DNA from: Bacteroides sp. OF04-15BH | GTDB taxonomy: Bacteria > Bacteroidota > Bacteroidia > Bacteroidales > Bacteroidaceae | Assembly (NCBI RefSeq): GCF_003477995.1 | Contig: NZ_QUEM01000015.1 | Location: 25,002 to 89,001, forward strand | Direction: 5' to 3' | DNA: 64,000 nt | In this document: positions 26,138 to 35,778 of the stretch, in pieces | Layout of the letters: each line of letters opens with the position of its first letter | Numbering within the stretch: position 1 is the first letter of the stretch | Program-made: the position numbers and the translations under genes | The notes under the pieces: generated by a model | What the model was told of the DNA's origin: nothing | Database searches by the model: none | The model's input: only the letters and a program-made list of their open reading frames with translations

Positions 26138-28994
26138 GATCCTTTTTGTTTTTTACCGTTTTCGTACAAGAATTCCTTTTGTCAAACTGATGCTCGCCGA
26201 TATAAAGCAAGATATGGTGGTCGGCATCCAGACAGACTTCAAATGCCCTACGGATATCCTCCACACCGATCTGTTCCAGAATGTCGTCGTAGTGCTCGAA
26301 ATCCTCCAGACTCTCGCCGTTCTTCAAAAGATTGGACAAGGTGTTGCGCCATTCGGTCGAGGCACTTTGCGTCAGCACCTGCATCTTATTGATGCGGAAA
26401 GAACGCTTCAACTGTTCCAGCTCTTGCTCGGTTATCGGCTCCTTCTGCAACGAACGGATGATCTGCCGCACCAGTGTGTCGGTACGGGCCGTATTGGCCT
26501 GATCCACCGAAAGCGAAAGATTCAGATAATAGGTCTGTTCAGGACTACCGTTATAAAACAGCGATACGTAGGGCGAATAGACGATATGCTCCCGCTCGCG
26601 CAGAATATCCAGCACACGAGCCTGCAACACATCGCGCACCAGTTTCAGCGTCAGACTGCTGCGCAACGAAGGTTCATAGAATCCGGGGAAGACGTATTCC
26701 AGAACGGTCTGCGTTTCATGCTCTCCGGCAAATCCTTCGCGGTGCTGCTGCACCAGTGTCGGACGGCGTACAGCCGTCGGGCGCATGCTTTCGGCAGAGC
26801 GTCTCATCCGGGCAAACACCGGCACGGCAATCTGTTTGATGGCTTCGGTGGAGAAATCGCCCGTAAGTACCAGTGTCATTCCCTCCGGATCAGTAAAAAG
26901 ACGCCGGTAATAGGCTGCCATGGAATCCAGATTCAGCTGTTCCAGATGTTCCCTTCGCCGTTTTGCACGGGCCGCCGGAGGGACATTGCCCACCAGCATG
27001 TTCAGCCGGTTGGTCAGTTGCCGGTCGGGCGCCTGCTGCATCTGTCGTTGCAAGATGGTTTCCTGATTCCAGTCCTCCAATTCTCCCTTCTTTATTTCTT
27101 CGAAGTCCTCACGGCAAAGTTCGGGGGCATGCATCTTTTCATACATCAGCTGAAACAGCGGCAAGGCCTCACTGACGGGTGCCGAAGCCAGTATGTCGTG
27201 CCAGCTGTTACTGATGGACACATTCATCGACAGTTCGTTCTGGAGCATAAATTCCGACAGGGTGTCGGCATTGACTTTGGCAATACCTCCCATCTCCATG
27301 TATCCGGCCGTACCTTCGTAGCGGTAGTAGTCTTCTGCCGGCAGATCGCCCACTCCTCCGCGGGAAAACAGGTTCACCAGCATGCGCCCGCTGTGATCGG
27401 GTGTAGGTCGCAAAAGCAGCTTCAGTCCGTTGGTCAGCACGATTTCCGTAACGCCAAGCCCCGAATAGTATTTTTCGCTCTTGATGTCCGAAGGAGAAAA
27501 GCGGGGCGGGCGCAACAGACAGGCGGGTGCAGGAAGAATCTTCTCGCTATCCGCGGCACCGTGATAACGGTAGGAAGCCAGCTGCACGGTGTCTTTGTCC
27601 TGCCACAATTGCTCCATCCAGGCAGCGGTGAGAGGGGCTTCCGGAACAAGATGATTGCGGCAGGCTACCAACAGCGTGGTATCGCGCCCCGCAAGCCATC
27701 CGGAAAGCATTGTCTGAAGGTCGCCGCTGGTGGTCTGCCTCATCTGCTGCTGAAGACGGGCCAGATCGGCCGCCGTATGCACATAGCGGTCGCCGGAAAG
27801 AATATAGTCTGTGAAATCATCACACCATTCGGCCGATCTCCGGTCGGAATCGGGCAAGGTGAGGCGTTGCAGATAGGCATCGCAGGCATCGCGCAGCTCA
27901 TCGTCCTGGAATCCCTCCCGCCGTATACGTTCCAATTCGGCCAAAGCATACAGCAAGGTGGTGCGTAAATCCGTTCGGTTCTCTCCGCGCGCAGAAAGCA
28001 CAAAATGGTTCCGGTCGGCCAGATACCAGTCGTCGGTGACCTGACAGTCTATGCCCTGTTGCCGCAAGCGACGGGCAAGCATCCGCACCAGCAGTCCGCC
28101 GCGCTCCTTTCGCACCAGTTCCTCCAGAGTGTGCGTCACGGTGGCCGGATGAGGAATAATCAGTTCCATCTCGGATTTGGAGAGCAGGGTGTCGATATGT
28201 TCCTGAATCCGGATGCCGGGCTCATAGGTCAGCGGATAAGTGCGGAATGCGCTGATGTCCTTCACCGGCACGTCCGAAAAATGTTTCCGGATAAGCTGCA
28301 CGGCCTGCGTGGTGTCTACCGCTCCCACCAGAATCACGGCTGCCAACTGGGGAGCGTACCATTTCTCGTAGTACTCCTGGAGCGTTTCGCGTTCGATGGA
28401 GCGGATGTCCTCGGCCGTTCCCAGCGGCATGCGTTGCGAAAAGCGGCTGTTGCCCATCTTCAGGACATAGAAGTCATCGCCCACGTCATAGCCACGCAGT
28501 TCCTCCAGAATCACTCCCCGCTCACGGCGCGTACGGTCCTCATCAAAAGTAATGCCGTCGAGCCAGTCGCGCAACATCAGCAGGGTGCGGTCCAGCAACA
28601 GGGTGTCTTCCCGTCCCATCGGGGCCGAAAGCATGAACACGGTCCGGTCGTATCCGGTAACGGCATTGATGTCGCGCCCGTATTTCATACCTTGTGCTTC
28701 CAGAAACTCCACCATGCTCCGACCGGGAAAATGGCGTGTTCCGGCAAAGGCCATGTGCTCCAGAAAATGAGCTGCTCCTTTCTGACTTTCGTTTTCCTGC
28801 ACTGAACCGACACGCATCACCAGACGCAGTTCCACATTATGCACCGGTTCGCTGTTGGGGAGCACCAGATAATGCAGCCCGTTGGGCAGAAAGCCTTCTA
28901 CCGTCCCCGGAAGGAAGTCAACCGGAGGGGAGGCGGCCCGCAACAGGCTGACCGCAATCATCCCCGTACCCAAAAGAATCCATCTGATGTTCAT
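26115..28994 (-). CDS. Secreted M16 family zinc metalloprotease
   Basis: A 959-residue pitrilysin/insulinase-type protease made of two homologous halves. A signal peptide (MNIRWILLGTGMIAVSLLRA) exports it. The active first half has the inverted zinc motif HFLEH at 76-80 and the distal Glu cluster RRERGVILEE near 157-165. The second half (from about 500, TEIVLTNGLKLLLRPT) lacks HxxEH, as usual. M16 enzymes degrade unfolded chains or peptides inside a closed chamber. The gene starts three bases after the lipoprotein stop in the hmu operon, so trimming of hemoprotein-derived peptides or of bound heme-peptides is a reasonable inference. Confidence 0.93.
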   Translation of the reverse strand: MNIRWILLGTGMIAVSLLRAASPPVDFLPGTVEGFLPNGLHYLVLPNSEPVHNVELRLVMRVGSVQENESQKGAAHFLEHMAFAGTRHFPGRSMVEFLEAQGMKYGRDINAVTGYDRTVFMLSAPMGREDTLLLDRTLLMLRDWLDGITFDEDRTRRERGVILEELRGYDVGDDFYVLKMGNSRFSQRMPLGTAEDIRSIERETLQEYYEKWYAPQLAAVILVGAVDTTQAVQLIRKHFSDVPVKDISAFRTYPLTYEPGIRIQEHIDTLLSKSEMELIIPHPATVTHTLEELVRKERGGLLVRMLARRLRQQGIDCQVTDDWYLADRNHFVLSARGENRTDLRTTLLYALAELERIRREGFQDDELRDACDAYLQRLTLPDSDRRSAEWCDDFTDYILSGDRYVHTAADLARLQQQMRQTTSGDLQTMLSGWLAGRDTTLLVACRNHLVPEAPLTAAWMEQLWQDKDTVQLASYRYHGAADSEKILPAPACLLRPPRFSPSDIKSEKYYSGLGVTEIVLTNGLKLLLRPTPDHSGRMLVNLFSRGGVGDLPAEDYYRYEGTAGYMEMGGIAKVNADTLSEFMLQNELSMNVSISNSWHDILASAPVSEALPLFQLMYEKMHAPELCREDFEEIKKGELEDWNQETILQRQMQQAPDRQLTNRLNMLVGNVPPAARAKRRREHLEQLNLDSMAAYYRRLFTDPEGMTLVLTGDFSTEAIKQIAVPVFARMRRSAESMRPTAVRRPTLVQQHREGFAGEHETQTVLEYVFPGFYEPSLRSSLTLKLVRDVLQARVLDILREREHIVYSPYVSLFYNGSPEQTYYLNLSLSVDQANTARTDTLVRQIIRSLQKEPITEQELEQLKRSFRINKMQVLTQSASTEWRNTLSNLLKNGESLEDFEHYDDILEQIGVEDIRRAFEVCLDADHHILLYIGEHQFDKRNSCTKTVKNKKDHEENKEK

Positions 28995-28997
28995 AGC

Positions 28998-30233
28998 CTA
29001 TTTTTTGTTCTTTAGAGTATAAACCACCTGAATCTGTGTATAGCCCGATGAGCTGCTGTGATCCCACGGGAAGGTGAAGGTGAGCGTGCCGCCCTGCTCG
29101 TCAAAGACTGCCGAAGGCTTCACCCAGTCCGACGGTTCGTTTTCCCACGCATCATGTTCCAAAGAAGAGGAGAACAGGCAGGCATCCGGATTCAATGACG
29201 TTCCGGTTGCGATGGCATCGGCCAGAGTATATTCCACCTTCGTGCCTCCTTCTTCTACCTGAAACTTATCGCCCCGTTCGGCCTGTTTCTTCATCCATTC
29301 CCATGCCGAATAGCTGAAGCGGAACGGTACTACGGTAATCGGCTCGTCATAATTGTTTTTCCGTTCTGCCAGAAAATCTACGGTGTGATCTCCCTTCAGC
29401 ACCAGACTGTCCAAGGTTACGTTAAACGTCTCCTGTGCCGGCTGATAGCCGATCAGATTCAGGACAGGCTGTGCATACGGCTTGCCCATCCAGAACTCAT
29501 TGTCCACGGTTTCTTTCTTGAAGATCTCATACAGGAAAGAAGTCAGCCCCATCGGGTTGTCGGTCATTTTGAGAACAGGACTGTCAGGAGTTGCCTTATC
29601 ACTCAGGGCCAGAACGGACTTTCCCTGAAATTCCCGCACCTCGCTGTCTGTAAAAAAGCTGCCTCTTTCATCGGTTGGAAAGACAATTCTCACCTTGCAG
29701 TCCAAACGGCCCAGAAAACGGCTTACGTCTATGCCCAGACGCTCCCGGTATCCTGCCAGCAACTGCTTTTGCGCATCGGTCAGTTCCTGCAATTCGGAAT
29801 CCGGATGTACTTGTATGATCAAAGGAGGATTGGCATTCCAAAGCTTGATCTGGACATCGGTGGAAGACTTTAACGTCAGTCTCATGGAACGCGTTTCTTC
29901 GAGAAGCCCCTTCTTGTTGGAAACGATCTTCAAGGCAGCGGTTTTGCTTCCCGGCTCCAGAACAAGCGGCGAATTCAAGAGAGCCAGCACGGAATCGGTA
30001 TTCTGCTGCAACTCGAAATCCAGCACCGTACGGTTCTGGACGGCCTGACTCAAAAGCAGGTCTAAGACTAAGGTATCGGACTGGTCTTCTGTAAGGAACA
30101 GCGACTCCTGACTGCTCAGATACACGTAATTGGTCTGTTTTCTGCCCTCCTCGTTCTCCGAACAGGCGGCAATAGCGGCAGTCATGCATGCAAGCGCTGC
30201 CACACGAAAATAAAGTTTTGCTTTCATTGTCAA
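28998..30233 (-). CDS. Surface lipoprotein accompanying the SusCD pair
   Basis: The 411 residues have a lipoprotein signal ending in IAAC (Cys24), followed by SENEEGRK. An acidic stretch right after the Cys is the Bacteroides signal for export to the cell surface. The N-terminal part (30-140) reads like an immunoglobulin/Calx-beta-type domain; the rest is not recognised with certainty but resembles DUF4929/DUF4843-type proteins encoded after SusD genes. The tail (LTFTFPWDHSSSSGYTQIQVVYTL) is strand-rich. A ligand-capture role for the importer is inferred. It takes the genomic place HmuY holds in other hmu loci but does not look like HmuY. Confidence 0.78.
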   Translation of the reverse strand: MTMKAKLYFRVAALACMTAAIAACSENEEGRKQTNYVYLSSQESLFLTEDQSDTLVLDLLLSQAVQNRTVLDFELQQNTDSVLALLNSPLVLEPGSKTAALKIVSNKKGLLEETRSMRLTLKSSTDVQIKLWNANPPLIIQVHPDSELQELTDAQKQLLAGYRERLGIDVSRFLGRLDCKVRIVFPTDERGSFFTDSEVREFQGKSVLALSDKATPDSPVLKMTDNPMGLTSFLYEIFKKETVDNEFWMGKPYAQPVLNLIGYQPAQETFNVTLDSLVLKGDHTVDFLAERKNNYDEPITVVPFRFSYSAWEWMKKQAERGDKFQVEEGGTKVEYTLADAIATGTSLNPDACLFSSSLEHDAWENEPSDWVKPSAVFDEQGGTLTFTFPWDHSSSSGYTQIQVVYTLKNKK

Positions 30234-30262
30234 TTGGTAATTTTTAAAATGGTTCTTTCAAT

Positions 30263-31708
30263 TCAACGTAACAGCGGCCACCCGGCATTCTGAGTCACCA
30301 CTTCATTATATCGGTATTCCGAACGAGGTATCGGAAAAGTCCAGCGATAATCGTCGGAAGCAATCGTTGCACTCGTCCCCTGTCCCCAGATATTCCATCG
30401 GGTCAACGGATGGCGATGCAAACGCTTGCAGTCGAAATAGGCCATGCCTTCTCCCACAAACTCTTTCTGCTTCTCCTGCAGAATGGCATCGGTAAGTGCT
30501 GCCCCTGTCAGTTCGTCAGAAAGCGGTGCTGCCCCGCAACTCACCAGATAGTCATTCACCAGCCGGCGGGCTACAGCCTCCTGTCCTTGCATTCGAGAAT
30601 ACGCCTCGGCTGCCATGAAACAGGCACCGGCATAACGCATGGTGTTTACATAGCGGTTGACTTTCCCCTCTTTGTTGTTGCGGTTATATTTGCCCAGCAA
30701 ACGGCGTTCTGCTCCGGCCATTTCCTGCGGATAAATATGAACGCGGCTTCGTATGTCTCCCTCAGCATAAACAATCTGTGGAGAAAGGGCAAAATAATCA
30801 CCTTCCTTACGGTCATACTGTATGGCCGTGTAATAAGGAGAACGGGTATAGAAGGCAAAGATTCTCCCGGTACACGAAGTTTCTTTCCAAAGGCTTTCGT
30901 AATCTCCTTTCGGGTAAGCGCCCTCCGGTTTGTGCTCCAGTAACAGCATGGCCCAACGGGCAGCCTCCGCATAGTTCCCGGCATACAGTTCCAGATCAGC
31001 CAACAGATAACGCACTGCCGACTGAGAAAGCCAACCGTTTGCTGTCGGCTCATTTTCTACCTTCTCGGCCTCCAGTAGCCATTGGCGCAGGGTGCTGACA
31101 CAGGTTTCTATGGAAGACCGTCCCCTATGCTCCAGTCCGACCACCTTTTTCAAAACCACTCCATCGGCCTGCGGATTCAGGTCATACGGAGGAGCAAACA
31201 CGCGTAGCAGATTCAGATAACACAGAGCCTTCAGGGTCTTGGTCTCAGCCTCAATCTGCCTTTTTCGGGTCTGTTCTTCTGCTGTAACGGTCTGAACGGC
31301 CGGCAGACGCTCCAACAACACGTCGCACGCGGCTATCGTCTTGTAATAACCCAACCAAACCGTTTCGGCAAAGTCGGAGATCGTATTGTCCTGCCATAAG
31401 TAAAGGTTCTTCTGTTCCATATCTTTTCCGATAATGGAGGTCGGACAGAAATCAGAACCTAAAACCGAAAATTCATATTCATAATGCGGATACAACGCGT
31501 ATGCCGATGAGAGGAGGGAGCGCGCCGTTCCCACTCCGGTAATCGCATCCGGGTCGGAATACTGATCGGCCGGCGGTATGTCGAGCGAACAGCTGCCGCA
31601 CCCCAAAAGCATGATGCCGGCGCACAACAACCGGCCATAGTGCAACAAGCGTTCCAGTCTCTTCGGCTTCAAGGAAGCGGTATCCTTTTTCTTCTGATAA
31701 ATATTCAT
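30263..31708 (-). CDS. SusD/RagB family substrate-binding outer-membrane lipoprotein
   Basis: A 481-residue lipoprotein that forms the lid over its SusC partner. It has a lipoprotein signal with Cys37 or Cys40 (IMLLGCGSCSLD), then the SusD pattern: SLDIPPADQYSDPDA, VWLGYYKTIAACDVLLERL near 113-131, and the TPR-like region with KTLKALCYLNLLRVFAPPYD near 153-172. The C-terminus ends in the typical DYRWTFPIPRSEYRYNEVVTQN. The substrate cannot be read from sequence; the operon suggests heme, heme-peptides or hemoprotein fragments rather than a glycan, since no glycoside hydrolase is near. Confidence 0.94.
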   Translation of the reverse strand: MNIYQKKKDTASLKPKRLERLLHYGRLLCAGIMLLGCGSCSLDIPPADQYSDPDAITGVGTARSLLSSAYALYPHYEYEFSVLGSDFCPTSIIGKDMEQKNLYLWQDNTISDFAETVWLGYYKTIAACDVLLERLPAVQTVTAEEQTRKRQIEAETKTLKALCYLNLLRVFAPPYDLNPQADGVVLKKVVGLEHRGRSSIETCVSTLRQWLLEAEKVENEPTANGWLSQSAVRYLLADLELYAGNYAEAARWAMLLLEHKPEGAYPKGDYESLWKETSCTGRIFAFYTRSPYYTAIQYDRKEGDYFALSPQIVYAEGDIRSRVHIYPQEMAGAERRLLGKYNRNNKEGKVNRYVNTMRYAGACFMAAEAYSRMQGQEAVARRLVNDYLVSCGAAPLSDELTGAALTDAILQEKQKEFVGEGMAYFDCKRLHRHPLTRWNIWGQGTSATIASDDYRWTFPIPRSEYRYNEVVTQNAGWPLLR

Positions 31709-31726
31709 GCTTCTTCTTTATATTGG

Positions 31727-34700
31727 TCAAAAGGTCAGATTTACGTTCACGGAATAGACCGGCTGCAAGGTACCGGCCAGGGTACCGCTTTCGGGGTCAG
31801 ATTCCCGGTATGTGGTCCAAGTGAAAAGATTCGATCCTCGCAAAGCCACATTGGCATATTGCACAAAGGGCAGATACTTCCGCAGGAAACGTGCCGGCAA
31901 ACGATAACGTAAAGACAGCATCGACAATCTCAAATAATCACTCCGGCCTACCGTAAGAGAGTTGGGCAAGAGCATGTTGTTCTCGGCAATTCCCGAGGTA
32001 TTGAACGGGGTGGCATAGATCTTGTTTTCATCGCCCGGCCGGAACCACATATTTGCTGTCTGCCCGGCAACGGCATTCTTCTGCACATCATCCTTGTCGC
32101 GCACATAGGTGTATTTAAAAGCCTGTACCCCGCCGTGCACATAGTAGAAGTCCATATCCAGATCAAAGGATTTATAGGACATACTCATATTTATGCTTCC
32201 GGTGTAAGGCGGTGTCAGATGTCCCAGCGCCACAAGATCCTCCTTTTCAAGCACTTCCGTAGCCTGCTTCTCTCCATTCTTTTCACTCCAGAACACCGGA
32301 TAACCGGTAAACGGATTGATCCCCAAGGAAATCGAACCGTAGAGCATATCGTAAGATTTGCCGATTTCATAGTCGGGCACCAAAGCCTGATCCGATGAAT
32401 AGATTTTGTCGGCATAGTACAGGTCTATCACTTTATTGCGGTTGTAAGCCATATTCACTCCGATGCGTACCATCCATTCGGGAGTATCCACCAAGCGGGC
32501 ACTAAGACCAACTTCTATACCACGGTTCTGCAAGATACCGATATTACGCTGCAAATTCGTGAAACCGGTAGATGCAGGGATCGGCACGTCCAGCAACGCC
32601 TGTTCCGTACGCCGGTTATACCAGTTGACATCGAGAGTAAGGCGATCCCAAAGTTCCAGACTGATGCCAGCATCCACCGATTTAGTCTGTTCCGGTTTCA
32701 GGTCTTTATTATACAGGGTGATCAGCTCCAGCAGACGCTGGTCTTCGTAAACATTGGCAGAATAAGCAAAGGTGGCAACCGTAGCTGCTGCCGATACTCC
32801 ATTCAGATTGGCCGTATATCCATAGGAAGCCTTTAACTTCAGATGAGTCAGAACCGGGTTTCCGTCCAGAAAGTCATAGGCCGTTGGAGTCCATCCTGCA
32901 CCGACAGCCCAGGCACTGTTCCACCGTTTATCTGCCGGAAGCACTGATGAAGCATCCCATTTGCAGGTGGCATACATATCGTAGGTGGAATCGAAAGTAT
33001 AACCTGCTACGGCTCCAAGACCTATCTGTGCCGTCTTATCCTTCAGTCCGCTCACCTTAGGCTGCCGGTTTCCCTGCAACGACTGATTGATGGCAGCAGC
33101 CGAATTTATGGTCCCTACTCCATAGCCCGTCATGCCGACCTGGTCCAATTGTGTCTGGTAATAGTCTGTATTGGCACCAAGGGTCAGATCGTGGCGCCCG
33201 GCAAACACATGGTTATAGGTGATTCGAACGTTACCGGAAAGATTCAGCGTTACATTCTTTGCCTTGCTGTATATGCCTCTCTCCACTTCGGGAATGCCCC
33301 CATGCGTTTCCGAATAGGCTGTAGAAGGGATAAACTGTTCCGATTCATGCAACAAGAAATCAAGACCTCCCACAGCCGCAATATCCAGTCCGGGCAAAGG
33401 ATTCAAAGTCAGACTGGCACTCACCCCGGCATCTTTTTCGGATGCCTTGGCACTGTACTCCTGAAGCAAATCCTGAAAAGTCCGTCCGGGATAGGAATAC
33501 AGTTTTCCGGTGGTCTGCTCATAAGGATTCAACTCATAGATTAAAGACGCGGGATCTGAGGAACTGCCATTCGGAGTATTCGTACGGCTGTAGCCTCCGT
33601 TCATCCCCAAAAGAAGATATCCGGCCCGTCCCAGCCGTTGATCGAGATTCAGTCGTATCCCCATGCGCTGCTTGTCGTTTCCGGGAATGCGGCCTCCCTG
33701 TGCCGTATAATGGGCAGAGGCAAAATAAGTGGTCCGGTCACTTCCACCACGGATGCTCACATGATGCTTTTGATACAGGTTATTGCGCAACAGTTTCTTA
33801 TACCAGTCCGTGTGAATCCCCGACAGGGAATCAAGCACGGACTGCCCTTCGGCAATTAACTCTTCCAGATTGGGAGCATCGGCATAATACTTATGATAAA
33901 AATCGGCGCTATACCGATAGCCCGGTGTCTCCGGGTTCTGCAACAAGCGTTCCAGTTCCAGCTTTTCGGAAGAGTCCATCATGCGAATACCCCTTCGTCC
34001 GCGTGTCGTCACTCCCATATCCACACTATAAGAAACCGTCGTCTCTCCCGAACTGCCGCGCTTTGAGGTTATCTCCAGCACGCCATTGGCAGCTTTCACA
34101 CCGTATAAGGCGCAGGCTGCAGCATCTTTCAATACCTTTATATCCTGAATATCCGTAGGATTCAGATTGTAGAACGTTTCCGCGGCGATGACTTTTCCGT
34201 CGAGCACATATAAAGGTTCATTGGTCAAGTTGCCTTTCCGCAGCGAAGAATTTCCACGGATTCTTATCTTCGGTTCAGCACCCAGTTCACCGGTATTGAC
34301 CACCACCAGACCGGGAACAGAACCTTGCAGGGCCAATCCCATATCAATCATCGGTTTGCTTTCAATGCGCCTCATGTCGATGCTCTGCACCACTCCCGAA
34401 CGTGCCCGCAAATCTATCTCATTGATATTGGCCTTAGCCGAAACCTCTACTGTTCCCATCGAGCGGGTTTCATCCTCCAGCCGGACATGCATTTCCGGCT
34501 GCCCCGCATACGTTACGGTCTGCCGCCGCATTCCCATACACCGGAATTCTATCGTGGCTCCTTTGGGCCACAGGCCACGCAGTTCGAAGCGTCCTTCCAA
34601 ATCCGTGACAGTAGCCCAAGAGGTATTGAGCACACGTACGGTCACCCCAGGCAAAGGTTCGTGAGCGGCATCATAAACCACTCCTTTGAGCACCCGCTCC

Positions 34701-34843
34701 GGATGGGGACAATGCAGACTGTCCTCATACAGCACATCAGACGACATCCTGCCGGCAAACATTTCCTTGCCCGACAACTGAAGAGCGGACAACAGGAAAG
34801 AGCCAAACAGGAAAGGCACCATCCGGCAATTATTCGGGCACAT
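31727..34843 (-). CDS. SusC/RagA family TonB-dependent outer-membrane transporter
   Basis: About 1038 residues from the Met of MCPNNCRMVPFLFGSFL; starts nine codons earlier or seven later are possible. All but the last overlap the hmuV stop, so translation is probably coupled. After the signal comes a carboxypeptidase-like regulatory domain (GVVYDAAHEPLPGVTVRVLN). The plug has SVPGLVVVNTGELGAEPKIRIRG and LYVLDGKVI, which lead to the SusC signature IQDIKVLKDAAACALYG, and a large barrel closes with the C-terminal strand YSVNVNLTF. It pairs with the next gene (SusD). It lies where hmuR, a classical heme receptor, would be expected. Confidence 0.95.
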   Translation of the reverse strand: MCPNNCRMVPFLFGSFLLSALQLSGKEMFAGRMSSDVLYEDSLHCPHPERVLKGVVYDAAHEPLPGVTVRVLNTSWATVTDLEGRFELRGLWPKGATIEFRCMGMRRQTVTYAGQPEMHVRLEDETRSMGTVEVSAKANINEIDLRARSGVVQSIDMRRIESKPMIDMGLALQGSVPGLVVVNTGELGAEPKIRIRGNSSLRKGNLTNEPLYVLDGKVIAAETFYNLNPTDIQDIKVLKDAAACALYGVKAANGVLEITSKRGSSGETTVSYSVDMGVTTRGRRGIRMMDSSEKLELERLLQNPETPGYRYSADFYHKYYADAPNLEELIAEGQSVLDSLSGIHTDWYKKLLRNNLYQKHHVSIRGGSDRTTYFASAHYTAQGGRIPGNDKQRMGIRLNLDQRLGRAGYLLLGMNGGYSRTNTPNGSSSDPASLIYELNPYEQTTGKLYSYPGRTFQDLLQEYSAKASEKDAGVSASLTLNPLPGLDIAAVGGLDFLLHESEQFIPSTAYSETHGGIPEVERGIYSKAKNVTLNLSGNVRITYNHVFAGRHDLTLGANTDYYQTQLDQVGMTGYGVGTINSAAAINQSLQGNRQPKVSGLKDKTAQIGLGAVAGYTFDSTYDMYATCKWDASSVLPADKRWNSAWAVGAGWTPTAYDFLDGNPVLTHLKLKASYGYTANLNGVSAAATVATFAYSANVYEDQRLLELITLYNKDLKPEQTKSVDAGISLELWDRLTLDVNWYNRRTEQALLDVPIPASTGFTNLQRNIGILQNRGIEVGLSARLVDTPEWMVRIGVNMAYNRNKVIDLYYADKIYSSDQALVPDYEIGKSYDMLYGSISLGINPFTGYPVFWSEKNGEKQATEVLEKEDLVALGHLTPPYTGSINMSMSYKSFDLDMDFYYVHGGVQAFKYTYVRDKDDVQKNAVAGQTANMWFRPGDENKIYATPFNTSGIAENNMLLPNSLTVGRSDYLRLSMLSLRYRLPARFLRKYLPFVQYANVALRGSNLFTWTTYRESDPESGTLAGTLQPVYSVNVNLTF

Positions 34844-35165
34844 AAATAATCTCTCCATTCTCCAATTCATAGGCCACTCCTACTTTTTTTCCTTTTGTAC
34901 TGCTTTGGGACGACTGGTCCTCACTCGGCGTGTAACGGTTTATTTTCTGACCCTCCTTCGTGATAATCTCCATGTTATCCTTTCCCGGATTCTTCACCAT
35001 CGTAAAATCTTCCTGACTGAACATCTCCGTCATGTTGTAGCGTGTGACCAACGCGACCATCAGCGCCAGAGCAAAAACCATTGCCACATCAAACAGGTTA
35101 CCGACCACGCTCATCGGGTCCATGTCCTCCCGCTCGTCCAGTCTGCGTTTTCTGTTTCTTTTCAT
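34830..35165 (-). CDS. hmuV: HmuV, DUF2149 membrane protein
   Basis: A 111-residue protein with one N-terminal transmembrane helix preceded by the DUF2149 signature DPMSVVGNLFDVAMVFALALMVAL (about residues 16-39, shown in part). A short soluble periplasmic tail ends in GVAYELENGEIIYVPE. The layout resembles ExbD/TolR, the partner of TolQ-like proteins, which fits its place next to HmuU. It starts nine bases after the hmuU stop. The name follows the Porphyromonas/Bacteroides hmu locus. It is not the ABC ATPase called HmuV in Yersinia. Confidence 0.86.
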   Translation of the reverse strand: MKRNRKRRLDEREDMDPMSVVGNLFDVAMVFALALMVALVTRYNMTEMFSQEDFTMVKNPGKDNMEIITKEGQKINRYTPSEDQSSQSSTKGKKVGVAYELENGEIIYVPE

Positions 35166-35174
35166 ATCCCCTCC

Positions 35175-35765
35175 TTATTTTTCTGTCAGTAAACCGGCAA
35201 TGAACTCCAGGCGCGACAGGTCTTTCTGATACCAGCGCTGCTTGACCTGCAATGTGACAAACCCCACCGCTGCCGCAAACAAGCCGACCACCGTTGTGGC
35301 AAAAGCTACCTGCATATTATAGGCCATCGAAGCTATATCTCCCGTAGACAAGCCCACAAGAGCCGGTCCCATAGGAATCAAGGTACCCATCAGTCCGAGC
35401 ATCGGTCCCATCTTTGACAGCATTTTCGCAACAGAAAGATCTTTCTCGGCCGCCAGTTCATATTCATCTATCAGGCGTTGCATCTGCGCTTCGCTCTGAC
35501 GATGCATCCACAAGTCATGCAACGTACAGACTAAAGCAGAGTCGGATTTTTGAGGCAGCTTACCGATCCAGTCGGACAGATTTTGGATGGTTAAGGTTTC
35601 CTCACCGCAATCACATAAGGTTTCGGTTTTCTTCACGGTCCGGTAATGTCCGAAGAAGCCGCCCACCAGAACGAGAGAACGGAGAAACAAGAAGATCAGC
35701 AACACAATGACAGGAACCAACAGTCCTGTAGAAATCCAGTACAAAACATCTGAAATGTAATTCAT
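35175..35765 (-). CDS. hmuU: HmuU, MotA/TolQ/ExbB family proton-channel-like protein
   Basis: The 196 residues begin MNYISDVLYWISTGLLVP; the longer upstream reading is the shadow of hmuT and is rejected. An N-terminal helix (12-40) is followed by a cytoplasmic region rich in acidic residues. A conserved helical pair comes next: SKMGPMLGLMGTLIPMGPAL (about 117-136) and NMQVAFATTVVGLFAAAVGF (about 150-169). This is the TolQ/ExbB core that forms a proton-driven stator. I infer that HmuU-HmuV energise HmuS or the outer-membrane transporter. It lies 13 bases after hmuT. Confidence 0.9.
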   Translation of the reverse strand: MNYISDVLYWISTGLLVPVIVLLIFLFLRSLVLVGGFFGHYRTVKKTETLCDCGEETLTIQNLSDWIGKLPQKSDSALVCTLHDLWMHRQSEAQMQRLIDEYELAAEKDLSVAKMLSKMGPMLGLMGTLIPMGPALVGLSTGDIASMAYNMQVAFATTVVGLFAAAVGFVTLQVKQRWYQKDLSRLEFIAGLLTEK

Positions 35766-35778
35766 AATCCTAATATTT

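Noticed and set aside
30263..34843. Polysaccharide utilisation locus based on the SusCD pair
   Set aside because: No glycoside hydrolase, lyase, sulfatase or hybrid two-component regulator is present; the operon partners are heme genes.
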